Made by a program: the position numbers and the translations under genes. Shown here piece after piece: positions 33,099 to 44,724 of a stretch of DNA of 64,000 nucleotides. The notes beneath the pieces were generated by a model that saw only the letters and a program-made list of their open reading frames with translations, was not told where the DNA came from and made no database searches. Within the stretch, counting starts at the first letter, position 1, and each line of letters starts with the position of its first letter. Origin of the DNA: Lithobates sylvaticus. Its lineage: Eukaryota; Chordata; Amphibia; Anura; Ranidae. The stretch lies in assembly GCA_028564925.1 (NCBI GenBank), contig CM053028.1, positions 440,784,522 through 440,848,521 on the forward strand, in the 5' to 3' direction.

Positions 33099-36000
33099 AT
33101 GGACGACATTACTATTATCACTCTAAATGCGAAGGGACTCAACATCCCAGAGAAAAGGAGAATGCTACTTAATGATATGAGACACCTAAAGGCAGACATT
33201 GTTCTCTTGCAAGAGATACACTTCCGAGAAAACACACTCCCGATCCTCAGGAATAGATACTTCCCAACGGTGTATCACTCGACCTACAAAGAATCCAAAT
33301 CACGAGGAGTTTCAATATTAATTTCAGCCAAAATCCCATGGTCCCCGACAGACATACTGAGAGATCCGATGGGAAGATTTCTATTCCTCAAGGGCCAAAT
33401 TGGTGACATCAAAATAACACTTGCAAACCTTTACGCCCCAAACACCCAACAAGATGCGTTCCTTACAAGACACTTGATCAAACTACAAAACTTTACTGAA
33501 GGGCAACTAATAGTGGGAGGAGACCTGAATATCCCCCTAATTCCCGAGGAGGATATCTCAATAGGGAGTTCATCAACCCCGAGAAACACACGCAAGGCCA
33601 TCCACATAGCACTTCAGAGATCACAGTTAATAGATACATGGCGCCTCTTTCACCCCGGCGAACGAGATTATACGTACTACTCACGTCCCCACAACACTTA
33701 TTCGCGCATTGACTACCTGTTGATACCACACAACCAACTTCACGCCGTTAGAAACACCTCACTAGGATCAATCACTTGGTCCGATCACGCCCCAGCTATC
33801 CTGAGTTATGCCCTGACAGACTTCCAAAAAAATCAAAGGAAACCGTGGAGGCTTAATGAAAGCCTCCTGAAAGACCCAGACACACTAGCAGAGGTGACAA
33901 GGGAAATATCTAACTATTTTGAAACCAATAGCGACTCAGAAAGCGACGAAGGCCTAGTCTGGGAAGCGCACAAAGCGGTGATTCGCGGAATACTCATAAA
34001 ACACGGCGCAAGACTAAAAAAACAAAGGACAGCCCAATTGACTTCTCTCCTCAGCAGACTTCACACCCTAGAAATCAGACACAAGCAAACCCCGACTGAC
34101 CAGATAGGGAACGAACTGGACGCAGTACACACGCAAGTAACTGACCTGTTAAATTTTAAAGCAAATACGGCACTACAAATACCACGTAAAAGGATTTACG
34201 AGTCGGGCAATAAATGCGGCAGACTACTAGCACAGTCATTACGGGACCAAAGAACAGCGTCGTACATACCCTCCATACGCTCGCCATTGGGACAGAAGAT
34301 AACCTTACCACAACATATAACACAGGAATTTAAATCCTACTATGAATCGCTCTACAACCTGTCCAACACGCCACCATCATTAGAAAACATAACAGATTAT
34401 ATTACTACTTCCCGTATGCCCACCCTCTCCACTGACACCCAAGATCTGTTAGAAGCCCCTATCACATTATCGGAGGTACAACTTGCACTGAAAAGCACTA
34501 AAATCGGAAAAACCCCAGGGCTGGACGGACTCACGCCACACTACTACAAGACACTACTACCAATATTAGGAGGACGTCTAGTTAATGTGCTTAACGACCT
34601 CACTAAAGAAGGGAAACTACACGCCACCACATTACAAGCACAAATATCTGTTATCCCGAAAGAAGGCAAAGACCTGACCAACTGCGGAAGCTATAGGCCT
34701 ATCTCCCTACTTAATTCGGACCTCAAACTATTCACCAAAATAATAGCGACCAGAATACAGACACACCTGCCCCTCCTAATACACTTTGACCAGGTGGGAT
34801 TTGTTCCACAAGAGAGGCAAGGGACAATACCACTAAGGTCTTGAATCTACTACATACGGTCACCCACACCCAAACACCCAGTGTTTTTATAAGCACGGAC
34901 GCTGAGAAAGCGTTTGATCGTATTAGTTGGGCCTTCATGTTTGCCACACTACAGCATATAGGACTGGGAGACAACATGCTAAAATGGATAGCCGCAACCT
35001 ATGAAAAACCATCTGCCAGAGTGAGGGTTAATGGAGTGCTCTCAGACCCTTTCCCGATTACAAACGGGACAAGGCAGGGGTGTCCGTTGTCCCCCCTTCT
35101 ATTCGCCCTCACTCTGGAACCATTCCTATGCCACATAAGACAAAACCCCAATATCTCAGGAGTGAAAGTACACCAAACGCAACATAAGGTATCAGCGTAA
35201 GCCGACGACCTCATGTTCACACTTACCACCCCCTCAATCTCCCTCCCCAACCTCTTACAAGAATTTAAGATATATGGAGCCCTCTCCAACCTAAAAATTA
35301 ATTTTACTAAATCTGAGGCGATGGGAGTAGGAATACAACCGGCACAACTTACACATATACAATCAAGTTTCCAGTTGAAATGAACACAGACAGCCCTAAA
35401 ATATTTAGGTACTTACATCCCTCGCACACTCACACGGTTATATGAGCTGAACTTCCCACCACTCTTGAAAACAATCAAAATATTACTTTAAAAATGGCAC
35501 ACCGGTCTACATTCATGGATAGGTCGCTGCAACATCCTCAAAATGATGATACTCCCAAAATTCCTTTATCTCATGCAGGCGATACCTATTCACATTCCCA
35601 CACTCTACTTCAAACAAATACAAACCATGTTTACAGACTTTGTATGGGCTAAGAAAAGACCACGACTCTCTTATAAACTTTTAGTTCTACCTAAACAACA
35701 TGGGGGACTCGCATTACCGAACATTCGTACATACTACCAGGCAGTACACCTGGGCAGGCTTATAGACTGGTGCCGTCACCAGGAGACTAAGCTCTGGACA
35801 CAACTGGAGCAACATCAAAGCGAAACCCCACTTAGTAGGGCTCCCTGGTGCTACCCGTCTCTGCCAGCGGAAATTAAGCGACAGCCGCTAATAGGAACCA
35901 CAACACAGGTCTGCGCACGTCTCATCTCGACGACCCCCATATCATCCCCCAATTCGCCCCTCTTCCCCATCTTGGGAAACCCTGAATTTGCACCAGGATT

Positions 36001-36937
36001 ACATGACGTGGAATTTAAAAGACTGAAAGACGAGGGCACACACCAGGCCTCCCACTTTAGTACCAATGGTCGTTGGCCCACAATAACAGAACTCTCAAAT
36101 ACCACAGGGCCATTTCGGCTGGACTTCTTGAGAGCCAGCCAACTGAGCCACTTCTTACACTCACTGAAAACCCCTCCGACAACATCCCCTCCCCTCACAA
36201 CACTAGAAGAACTCTGCAACGCATCGGGTACCATAACGCACACACTATCACAAACCTACAGCCTGCTAAACATACCACAAACAGACTTTACCCCGCCAGG
36301 GCTGACTAAATGGGAAACAGAACTGAATTGCCACTTTAGCACAACTAAGAAACAAAGAATAATTAAATACACTCATAAATCCTCAATATGCGCCAAGATC
36401 CAGGAGACTAACTATAAGCTACTGTCAAGATGGTACAGAACTCCAGACCTGCTCCACAGATTCTTCCCGACAACGCTGGACCTTTGCTGGCGATGTCGAG
36501 CAGAAAAGGGAACACTGCTGCACATATTCTGGTCCTGTCCTTTACTACACCACTTTTGGAAAGTGGTCCAAGAAGTTATACAAAAATTTACAGACAGTCC
36601 CATACCAATAGACCCTGCTTTCTTCCTACTCCACGCATCAGACACTCCGGTGATCAGACACTTACTAGATGCAGCCAGGGCCTGCATACCAATAATGTGG
36701 AAATCCACAAGCCCACCTACCATAGCATCATGGATAGCGAAAGTGAAGGAAATAAGATATATGGAGGACCTCGTCCTCACAGCCCAGCATAGACAAGAAA
36801 CATTCTCCAACACCTGGCAGTCGTGGATTATCTTTATCTACTCGGCAGAGGGCCAGGCGCTTAAGGGAACCACAACAGACACACGAAGTTGCACTCTGCC
36901 ACCGCCAAGCCCATCTGACACACGTTTGAATTACTAA
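33099..36937 (+). pseudogene. LINE A ORF2: endonuclease/reverse transcriptase
   Basis: The AP-endonuclease occupies the first 240 residues: TLNAKGLN, LLQEIHF, GGDLNIPLIPEE, SRIDYLLIP and the WSDHAPAIL block are intact. The reverse transcriptase follows: KTPGLDGLTPHYY, SYRPISLLNSDLK, FISTDAEKAFDR, NGTRQGCPLSPLLF. The C-terminus has a Cys-His knuckle in CWRCRAEKGTLLHIFWSCP. Lesions: a frameshift near 34808, a TAA at 35198-35200 that replaces the Tyr of the catalytic YADD box, and in-frame stops near 35381 and 35490. The frame from 35543 to 36937 (464 residues) is otherwise open. It is L1-like in motif order. Confidence 0.93.
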
Positions 36938-37312
36938 TGACCCATGTTCGCGGGCCCGAGTACCCCCGTACCCCCACCCACCCACCTTCCCACTACAGCT
37001 CGCCCTCCCCTCTTCTTTCTCTCTTTTCGTACTACTCTCTACTCTAATATTCTACCTTTAACCAATCCCACCCTAAACTGGGGGGGATCTACTTTACTCT
37101 CTAATTTCCACCTTTTTTCCAACATAAATAAGAAAAACCAGAAAAACCAAGGAACTGGGCCTATGTCCTCGGTACTGCACAACACGACAACCTCAAGCAC
37201 AAATACCCTAACGGAGCAAAGGGAACTAACAGGCAGAACTAGACACCTAGGAAGGAACAAGTTGCTGAAACAAAATAAATTAAGACATCAGAGGACACAA
37301 ATAAAACTAATG

Positions 37313-38982
37313 CCGCGTACACAAGTTCGGACTTTGTCTGCCGGACCTAGTCCAGCAGACAAACCGCCGGACTTTCCGAGGGGGTGACTTGCCTACACAC
37401 GCCCGGACTTCCGAGCGTGTGACTTGCCCACACACGCCCGGACTTCTCCGGCGGACAATCCGTGGGAAAAAGTCAGCGGGACTTTTGAAAATGAACGGAC
37501 TTGCCCACACACGGAGCAGTTTGTTCATTTAGAACGTAACTGCAGGTAGACGGGGCTAGCAAAGGCAGTGAATGCCGCCGCACTAGCCCCGTCACCCGGC
37601 ATGGATTTAAAGGAAATCCCCACGCCGAAAAAAAAAAAAAAAACGGCGTGGGGGTCCCCCCCAAATCCATCTCAGACCCTTATCCGAGCACGCAGCCTGG
37701 CAGCCAGGAAAGGGGTGGGGACGAGCGAGCGCCCCCCCTCCTGAGCCATACCAGGCCGCGTGCCCTCAACATGGGGGGTGCCCTGGGTCCCCATGTTGAT
37801 GAGGACAAGGGCCTCTTCCCGACAACCCTGGCCGTTGGTTGTTGGGGTCTGCGGGCGGGGGCTTATCGGAATCCGGGAGCCCCCCAGCATCCTCCGGGAC
37901 TGTGACATCACAGGGGGGCGGGGTCACCATGTGACATGAGCATGTGACCCTGTCCCCTTGTCCCTATACAAGTCCCAGCACAGCGCGGCTCTGGCATTCC
38001 GGCCAGAGAGAGCGACGGGTCAACATCGGAAGAGAAAGAAGAAGAAGAAGAAGGCGGCGGGTGTGGCGCAGCGGCAAGAACAGAAGAGACCCCGGAAGAC
38101 CCCCGAAGGCGGATCGAGACCCCCAGACGACGGCGTCGACGACAAAGAAGGTAGCCGGCCTCCTCTGCTCAGTAAAAGAGCTAGGTAAATAGCGGAGGAG
38201 TCCGGCGAGAAGACCCCACAAGACTGAAGAAGACCCCGGAGCAGTGCAATAAAATATTTTTTAAAAATTGTGTGTTTTTTTTCTTTACACTTTACACCTT
38301 AGGTGGATGGGTAGGGGTATATCGTACCCCATAATCATTCACATAGGGTGGGGGGCCGGGATTTCTGGGGGCCCCCTTATTAAAGATTTCTGATTAGCCC
38401 CCGCCCGCAGAAGAGGCCCTTGTCCTCATCAACATGGGGACAAGGTGCTTTGGGGGGGGGGGCCGCACGGCCCCCCTTTCCCCAGGGCACCCCCCATGTT
38501 GAGGGCACGCGGCCTGGTATGGCTCAGGAGGGGGGGGGGCGCTCGCTCGTCCCCACCCCTTTCCTGGCCTGCCGGGCTGCGTGCTCGGATAAGGGTCTGG
38601 ATGGATTTGGGGGGGACCCCCACGCCGATTTTTCGGCGTGGGGATTCCCTTTAAATCCATGCCAGGTGATGGGGCTAGCGCGGCGGCATTCACTGCCTTC
38701 GTTAGCTCCGTCTACCTGAAGTCACGTGCTAAATGAGCGGACTTTCCGATGATCGGCAAGTCCGTTAATTTCCAAAAGTCCGGCGGACTAGCATACTAAT
38801 GGCGGGATTGTCCGCCGGACTGCCAAGTCCAGCGGATAATTTTAAAACAAAACTTAAAACCTAGTCCGCCGGACTTTTGGCGCCAAAAAGTCCGCCGGCG
38901 CCCACACACGGGGGGGTTGTCCAGCGGACTCGAGTCCAGCGGACAATCCCGCGGGAAAGTCCCTTTGTGTGTACGAGGCATT
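37313..38982. mobile_element. large foldback (long inverted-repeat) element
   Basis: Ends 'tgccgcgtacacaag' and '...tgtgtacgaggca' are inverted, bordered by TAA and TTA. Arms of roughly 560-590 bp (37313-37870 and 38392-38982) mirror each other, including the 'acggcgtggg' module, 'cttatccgagcacgcagcc' and 'caacatggggggtgccctgg'. A central spacer of about 520 bp is unique and holds (GAA)n at 38036-38055 and 'aataaaatattttttaaaaa' near 38250. No transposase is seen. It lies in the 3' region of LINE A, so it is younger than that insertion. Confidence 0.8.
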
Positions 38983-39092
38983 ACAGTAACTCAGGCACAC
39001 TAAGTGACAATACACCATGGAGAGTAACCTCTAACAATTTGTCCACACTTAGATATGTTTAAACCCTGTTTTTCTTTTCCTTTCTACATTAA

Positions 39093-39611
39093 AGCGGTTC
39101 TGCACCCATTTCATTTAGTAAATCTCTTTGCCTTCCAAATCAGGCAAAGAGTACTAAATGAAATGTTTTTTTTACTTACCTTGTAATTGATGACTTCCGG
39201 TCTTCTCTCTCTTCGGCGGCGGGCGGGGTCTCTGCGTCGATCGTCGTCACGCCTCACTGTCTCCTGGGATCTGGTGTCATTGATCCCAGGAGTCAGTGCG
39301 GGCATCTTCCGAAATCTCGCGAGTAACCTCTAACAATTTGTCCACACTCAGAGATTTCGGCCACATCTTCCGAAATCTCGTGAGATGTCGGCAGATGTGC
39401 CGTTACTGCGCACGCGCGAGTAACGGCGGTGCATGCTGGGCCATCTAAAGTCCCTGTGGGGTTTCACATGCCCACAGGCAAGATGGACCCCAGCAGACAA
39501 GAAGGAGATGAAGATGAAAACCGGCGGCGATCGAGATGGAAGATGGAACAGGTAAGTCCCCCCCCTTGGCATATAGCCCAAAAAAAAAAAAAAAAAGAGT
39601 GCAGAACCGCT
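39093..39611. mobile_element. inverted-repeat element with TTAA target
   Basis: Left end 'agcggttctgcacccat' and right end '...gtgcagaaccgct' are perfect over 12-13 bases. TTAA lies on both sides (39089-39092 and 39612-39615), the target of piggyBac and Kolobok transposases. It carries a templated-looking insertion at about 39318-39346. No coding capacity. Confidence 0.75.
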
Positions 39612-39934
39612 TTAAGACTGTGTAATGTAATGTATTCAGACTGTTTTGAATAAGTTGTTTGTCTTGATACCCGTACTATTTTGTAATGTATCGACCTGAC
39701 AGGGTCCCTTTCCTTGTTATAAATAAAAAATAATTAAAAAAAAGAAACAAAAACACCAGTCCAAACTCTCAGTACCCTATCCCAATATAGGCCTCAATTT
39801 TTAATCAGTAAAAAAAACGCACATGTTTGAATGTGCACACAGTAAAAATTTTAAAAGACAACAATGCGTATGGCTTCTTCTTTCAATACTCAATACCAGT
39901 TTTGGAATTCATTTGGTGTTTACAGTGACAAAGG

Positions 39935-39985
39935 GGCTTATTTACTAAAGGGAAATCCACTTGGCACTACAAGTGCACTAGGAGA
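39935..39985. repeat. Harbinger terminal-repeat sequence
   Basis: 'ggggcttatttactaaaggg' followed by 'aaatccacttggcac' and 'acaagtgcact' is the kind of terminal sequence I associate with frog Harbinger elements (recalled). It lies just beyond the 3' end of the HARBI1 relic, as expected for the element's end. The matching opposite end is not found. Confidence 0.5.
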
Positions 39986-40531
39986 ACCTAGGAGACAGCC
40001 AAAAAGAAGAGCAAACAAGAAAAAAAACTCGAGATTTTATCATAAAAAATATTTTTTATTAATTGAAAGGTTAAATATGTTCTGGCATTGCAATGGCCCC
40101 CCCTACCATTAAAATAATTGACATATCTGTCCAGCACTTGAAGGGTGGTTTGGGGGGCCAAGCCAGTACGGCCAGTATCCAGGCCTGTGAGTACAGATTC
40201 TGCACTAAGTCCGGCCTCAGGCCCAACTGAAGTGATATATGTTTGGGAATGTTTTCTTAAAAAATTATGGAGTATGCAACAGCACAGGATTATATGATTG
40301 ATTTTATAGTCTGCCATATTGATGGCTGAGAGAAACAAATGGAACCGGCTGGCCATTATCCCGAAGGTATTCTCCACAACTCTTGTTGCTCTGGCCAGCG
40401 GGTAGTTAAAAACCCTCCTCTCCGAGGTGAGGGTCCTTTGGGGAACGGCCTCATCAGGTGCTCGCCCAGACCGAAGGCTTCATCTGCGATGAATACAAAG
40501 GGGAGTCCCTCAACGTTCTTGGCATCAGGTG

Positions 40532-41113
40532 TCACGAGACCCCCGGTAGAGCAGACAGGGAGCGCAGGAGTGCAGAGTCGCACGAGTGCCTGATTGGTTG
40601 CAGACCGTGGAATCCGAAGCAGCTGTAGGAGGAGCGGTAGCTCAGCAGGATTCTCCAGGCAGAAGAGAGGGATGGTACAGGCAGGCTGGGTCATACACTG
40701 GCAGACACGTCAGGAGCAGATGCGGAGGCATTAGAATAGTCAGGGTACAGGCCGGGTCGGTGATGGGCTGGCAGCGAGGTAGCAGAAGGAGCAGGCAGGT
40801 GCGTTGGTCAGACAAGCCGGGTCGGTGCAGGCGGATAGCAGGAATCGTCAGAGGCAAGCCGGGTTGGGTAACAGGAACAGGTAACAAGATGCAGGTAGCA
40901 GGAACACACGGGAACGCTGTAGAGCGTTTGCGCACATGTGTGTGCTAATGCGCAGGGGCGGCAATCTGACAGGTTGTCTTGGATTCTCATCCTCAATACT
41001 GGCATGCCCTTCCTGACAATGCGCAAAGATGCACCAGAGATGTTCTGACAGGGGCTGAGGTCAAAGGTCATATTCTTTGGCCGCCATCTTGGATACTGGC
41101 TCGCCCTTCCTGA
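40532..41113. mobile_element. 582-bp insert with 9-bp target duplication, class unknown
   Basis: CATCAGGTG occurs at 40523-40531 and 41114-41122, and removing the insert with one copy restores HARBI1 coding. The ends read 'tcacgagacccccggtag' and 'ctcgcccttcctga', with no clear inverted repeat beyond TCA/TGA. Internally there are repeated 'aagccgggtcggtgcagg'- and 'aggccgggtcggtgatgg'-type pieces. A 9-bp duplication is typical of Mutator-like elements, but also possible for retroelements. Confidence 0.6.
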
Positions 41114-41594
41114 CATCAGGTGGCAATCCCAGGCCACCAGTCTGGAGATGCTGGCAGAACTCCGTCTGGGCGAAGACTCCTCCATCTGGCCGTTCTTCCC
41201 CATGTTCACGTACATAAAATCGTATTGTGCCGACACCACCGCCATCAACACTACACTATGGAGCCCCTCGTAATTAAAATAGTAAGACCCCGAATGGGGT
41301 AATGGCACAATGCGAACATGCTTCCCATCGATTGCCCCTCCACAGGGGAAAGTCCCGACGGTCAGCGTACTGGGAGGCCACAGTCTGCCATTCCTGTGGC
41401 GTGGAAGGAAACTGTGGAGTCAAACAAGAAAAAATAAAATTATAAGCACTTTTAAACATAACTTTGCAAGCAGATTACACAAAAACATTCTTGCACAACA
41501 GCAGTATAAAATTTTTTAGAAGTAGTATTTAAAAAATTTAAAAATACAAGGCCCACTTATCAGATTCCTCACCCCCTCTGATAGCCCATTAATA

Positions 41595-41790
41595 AAATTT
41601 TATGGGGGGGGGGGGTTCTGAATTAATTTAAGACCACACATTACATTTGGAGAAATTTGGGGGGGTGGGGGAGGGTTCTAAATTAATTTAAGACCACACA
41701 TTACATTTGCAGACATTTAAGGGGGTGGGGGAGGGTTCTACATTTATTTAAGACCACACATTACATTTGGAGACATTTGAGGGGGTGTTT
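41595..41790. repeat. about 61-bp tandem repeat in the HARBI1 intron
   Basis: Three copies of a unit containing 'aatttaagaccacacattac' followed by 'atttggagacatttg' and a G-rich stretch. It lies inside the intron between the HARBI1 exons. Confidence 0.85.
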
Positions 41791-42310
41791 CGGGGAAAGC
41801 AGTACAATGGAGCTGACAATATATATTGTTAAAGGGACTAGGCTATAGGTGTATATGAGCCCAGGATTGCATGCTGGGGAGGTTAGTGAAGGCAAATATG
41901 CATGTAATATGCATGCAAATATGCAAAAAGGAGTTTAAAAATTAAAATCATGCATGTATGAAGATAAAGGGGACATTCACAGCATATTCCAATCATGGTA
42001 AATAGGTAATGATGAAATTAATACAAGACATTAGCAAACATTAAATACAACAATGTAATGTTAAAGGATGAAACTTACCTTAATATAGTCCTTCTGTAGG
42101 ACCTGAATAATGGCAGAACAGGTCTCTGGGATAATGATCCCCAGAGCCTGGGGGGAGATGCCGGTCGTGAACTTGAGGTCCTGAAGGCTTCTCCCAGCCG
42201 CCAAGTACCTCAACGTGGCAACTAGCCTCTGCTCCGGAGTGATGGCTTGCCTGCTGATATAAAGAGTTCAGCAAAGCCAGCAGACGGTGAAAAACAGGGT
42301 CCGTCATCCT

Positions 42311-44710
42311 GAGACTAGGCGCCTTGCTGCATTCAGCAGATGTGGTAGCACATTCTTTTTGTATCGACTAAGCGGGATCGGGGGTACGTTCAGGAGAAAG
42401 TGTATCGGGGAAAAGGGGACCTCTATCCCTGTTACTGTTTTTATCTAATCCTGCAAGTCTTCCGAGAAGGGCTTAATCAGGGGGCATTCCCACCATATGT
42501 GAGTCAACGTTCCCCGGTGCCCACAACCTCTCCAGCACAGCTCGGATGTGAAAGGATAGATACGAGCTAAATCTGCAGGTACCCTATACCAGCGAGACAT
42601 TAGCTTAAAGTTTGTCTCTTGGGTTTTTGAGTCTATAGAGGATGCGTGGGTGAGGTAGTATAAGTGTGACAGCTGCGTCTCTGTTAAAGTTAGCCCTAGG
42701 TCATTCTCCCAACGTCGGATATAGGCAGGTGTATTTTGGGGGCCAGCCGAGCTCAGGAGTTGGTATAGTTCTGAGACCATGTGCGGCGTTGGTTCTTCTG
42801 CAGTGAAGATACGTTCAAATGGGGTGAGGGACAAGGGGTCTCTAATCATGTGTCTATGTATCTGGAAGAAATGATGTAGTTGCCTGTATTTCCAAAAATT
42901 CATCCGTGGGCCCTGTCTTCCTGCTGGTAAAGCTTCATAACTCAGGAGTCTGCCGTCTTTCATGAGTTTGCCACAACTGGCGTTCCCATCCTCTACCCAC
43001 GGTTCAAAGAAAGTCATATGTTCGCCTGGGGGGGAACCATAGGAAACCACCCAATGGAGCCAGCGGGGACATAGGGGGAGCTAGTTTCAGCTGCGGGTTT
43101 GTCCTGTCCCATACCAACACCACATGAGCCGTCAGAGGGGAGGTTGTTTCTGATAGCCCCCTATGTTCCCGATGCAGCCAGGGCGCACAGGACAAGTTTC
43201 TGCCCGCTAGACATTTTTCTACAACTCCTTCATCAGATTGGGCAGGGAGATCAGGGGTTCCGAGAGGTGGAACAGTACATCGTCGGCATATGCCGAGAGT
43301 TTGTGTTCCATGTTACCTACTCAAAGGCCTTTGATGTCGGGGTTAGCTCGCACTGTGCGGAGAAACGTCACTAGCACTAGGGCGAACAAGAGGGGTGAAA
43401 GAGGACACCCCTGTCTCGTGCCGTTTCTGATGGGGAATCGAGCTGAGAGGGTCCCATTCACCTTGACCTGGGCGCAAGGTTTGGAATATAAAGCCGCAAT
43501 TGTGGCCAACATTTGCGGGCCTAACCGCACTGACTGGAGCACCGCTGTCAGGGAGGACCAATCTACACGGTCAAAGGCTTTTTCCGCGTCTGTTGATAAA
43601 ATAATGTAGGGTTGTGGGTCTGGGTGGTTGCGGGCCCAATGTAGAAGGTGCACCGCCCTGAGGGAATTGTCCCTTGCCTCTCTGCCAGTTATAAAGCCCG
43701 TTTGGTCTGGGTGGACAATTTGGGGGATAAGATGTTTAAGTCTGTTCGCTAATATTTTCGCCAATATCTTTATGTCCAAATTAAGGAGGGAAATGGGGCG
43801 ATAGCTCTGAGGGACCGTGGGGTCCTTGCCCTCTTTCGGGATCACAGTGATATGGGCCAGGAGGGCCTCTGAGGGGATATTTCCACCTCCTGCTATTGAA
43901 TTAAAATAGTTGCACATAGGGGTAGCTAGCTGGGGTAGAAAAGCTTTGACGTACAGCACGTACGACGGGACTAGAAAAAGAAAAATACTAGAAAAATACT
44001 TGCTACTGAGCATGCGTCCTTTTTGGTCCGCCGGACCATACTACACACGGCCGGATTGTCCGCCGGACTGCCAAGTCCAGCGGATAATTTTAAAACAAAA
44101 CTTAAAACGCCCACACACGAGGGGATTATCCGCTGGACTTCGGTCCAGCGGATAATCCCGCGGGATAGTCCCTTCGTGTGTACGCGGCCTTAGTAAGCCC
44201 GTCTGGGCCAGGGCTTTTCCCATTGGGCAAGGAGTCCACCATGGTATCAAGCTCGACTATAGTAATAGGGAGGTCTAGGGCTGAGGACTGGTCGTCAGTT
44301 AGCGTTGGCAGGCCAGCTGCTGCTAAGTAGTTTTGGTTCGATCGCTGTCTAGTTTCTCGTGACTCGGGAGGAAGGGTAGAGTCCAAGTTATATAGTTTGG
44401 TGTAATAATCCCTGAACCCTGCTGCTATTTTAGAAGATTGTACCATCTGTGCCCCTGCAGCAGCGTGTAGTTTGTGTATATAGGTTTGTGCGTGTCGTTT
44501 TCCGGAGAGCGCGGGCCAGCATCCGTCTGCATTTGTTTCCATGCTCCTAGTATTTATGTGCCATAAAACGAAATTGTTTGCGGGTTTGGCAATCGAGTAG
44601 ACGCAAAAACAGTTCCCGTAGTTCTGTCAGGTCCTTCAGAGCCTCCCTGCCCCCGCTAGCTTTATGTCGGAGTTCCGCCCTCTGAAGAGCGGAATGTCAG
44701 GAAGTCAGCC
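42311..44710 (-). pseudogene. LINE B ORF2, reverse transcriptase and C-terminal part
   Basis: From 44600 down: AWKQMQTD and KLHAAAGAQMVQSSKIA, then SLPNGKSPGPDGLTKA, broken by the MITE at 43949-44190, then KAFLPQLATPMCNYF, SYRPISLLNLDIKILAK, ILSTDAEKAFDRVDW and NGTRQGCPLSPLLFAL. The YADD region follows near 43280. The C-terminal knuckle is CWRGCGHRGTLTHIWWECP. The frame changes several times (near 44560, 43320, 43200 and 43030). The C-terminus after NAARRLV is absent. Confidence 0.85.
43949..44190. mobile_element. MITE related to the foldback element, inserted in LINE B
   Basis: It begins 'acgtacagcacgtacgacgg' and ends 'gtgtacgcggcct'. About 50 bp at 44056-44108 ('gtccgccggactgccaag' through 'aaaacaaaacttaaaac') matches 38808-38860 of the foldback element, apparently identically. 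The insertion splits the LINE B reverse transcriptase between GPDGLT and the KAFLPQL block. Confidence 0.7.
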
Positions 44711-44724
44711 CGACGCTCTCTTTT

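Larger units (their letters stand above)
29091..39746 (+). mobile_element. LINE A: L1/Tx1-like LINE with later inserts
   Basis: Order: 5' region with about three tandem 170-180-bp monomers (29340-29830), ORF1 (29930-30820), a long inter-ORF region (30825-33098), ORF2 (33099-36937), a 3' region and an A-rich tail (about 39723-39746). Imperfect direct repeats flank it: 'acaaaaacac...cagtc/taaactc...tatcccaatatagg' at 29035-29090 and at 39747-39791. I interpret these as a long, aged target duplication. A foldback element (37313-38982) and a TTAA-flanked element (39093-39611) are inserted in the 3' region. It sits between the MADF and HARBI1 relics. Confidence 0.8.
39988..42307 (-). pseudogene. 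HARBI1-type Harbinger transposase, two exons, interrupted
   Basis: Exon 1 (42307-42080) starts MTDPVFHRLLALL and ends at a perfect GTAAGT donor. Exon 2 begins at 41411 after 'gactccacag' with FPSTPQEWQTVASQYADR. The DDE motifs are visible across frames: GGAIDGKHVRI, FIADEAFGLGEH and VVENTFGIMASRF. Near the C-terminus is INHIILCCCILHNFLRKH. Frameshifts fall near 42240, 41350, 41180 and 40420. A 582-bp insert (40532-41113) separates LPPD from AKNVEGLPF. Just upstream of the start codon the sequence passes directly into LINE B, so the 5' end is lost. It pairs functionally with MADF proteins. Confidence 0.85.

Noticed and set aside
41595-41790. CRISPR-like direct repeats
   Set aside because: Only three contiguous units with no variable spacers of fixed length, in a eukaryotic intron. 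It is a simple tandem repeat.
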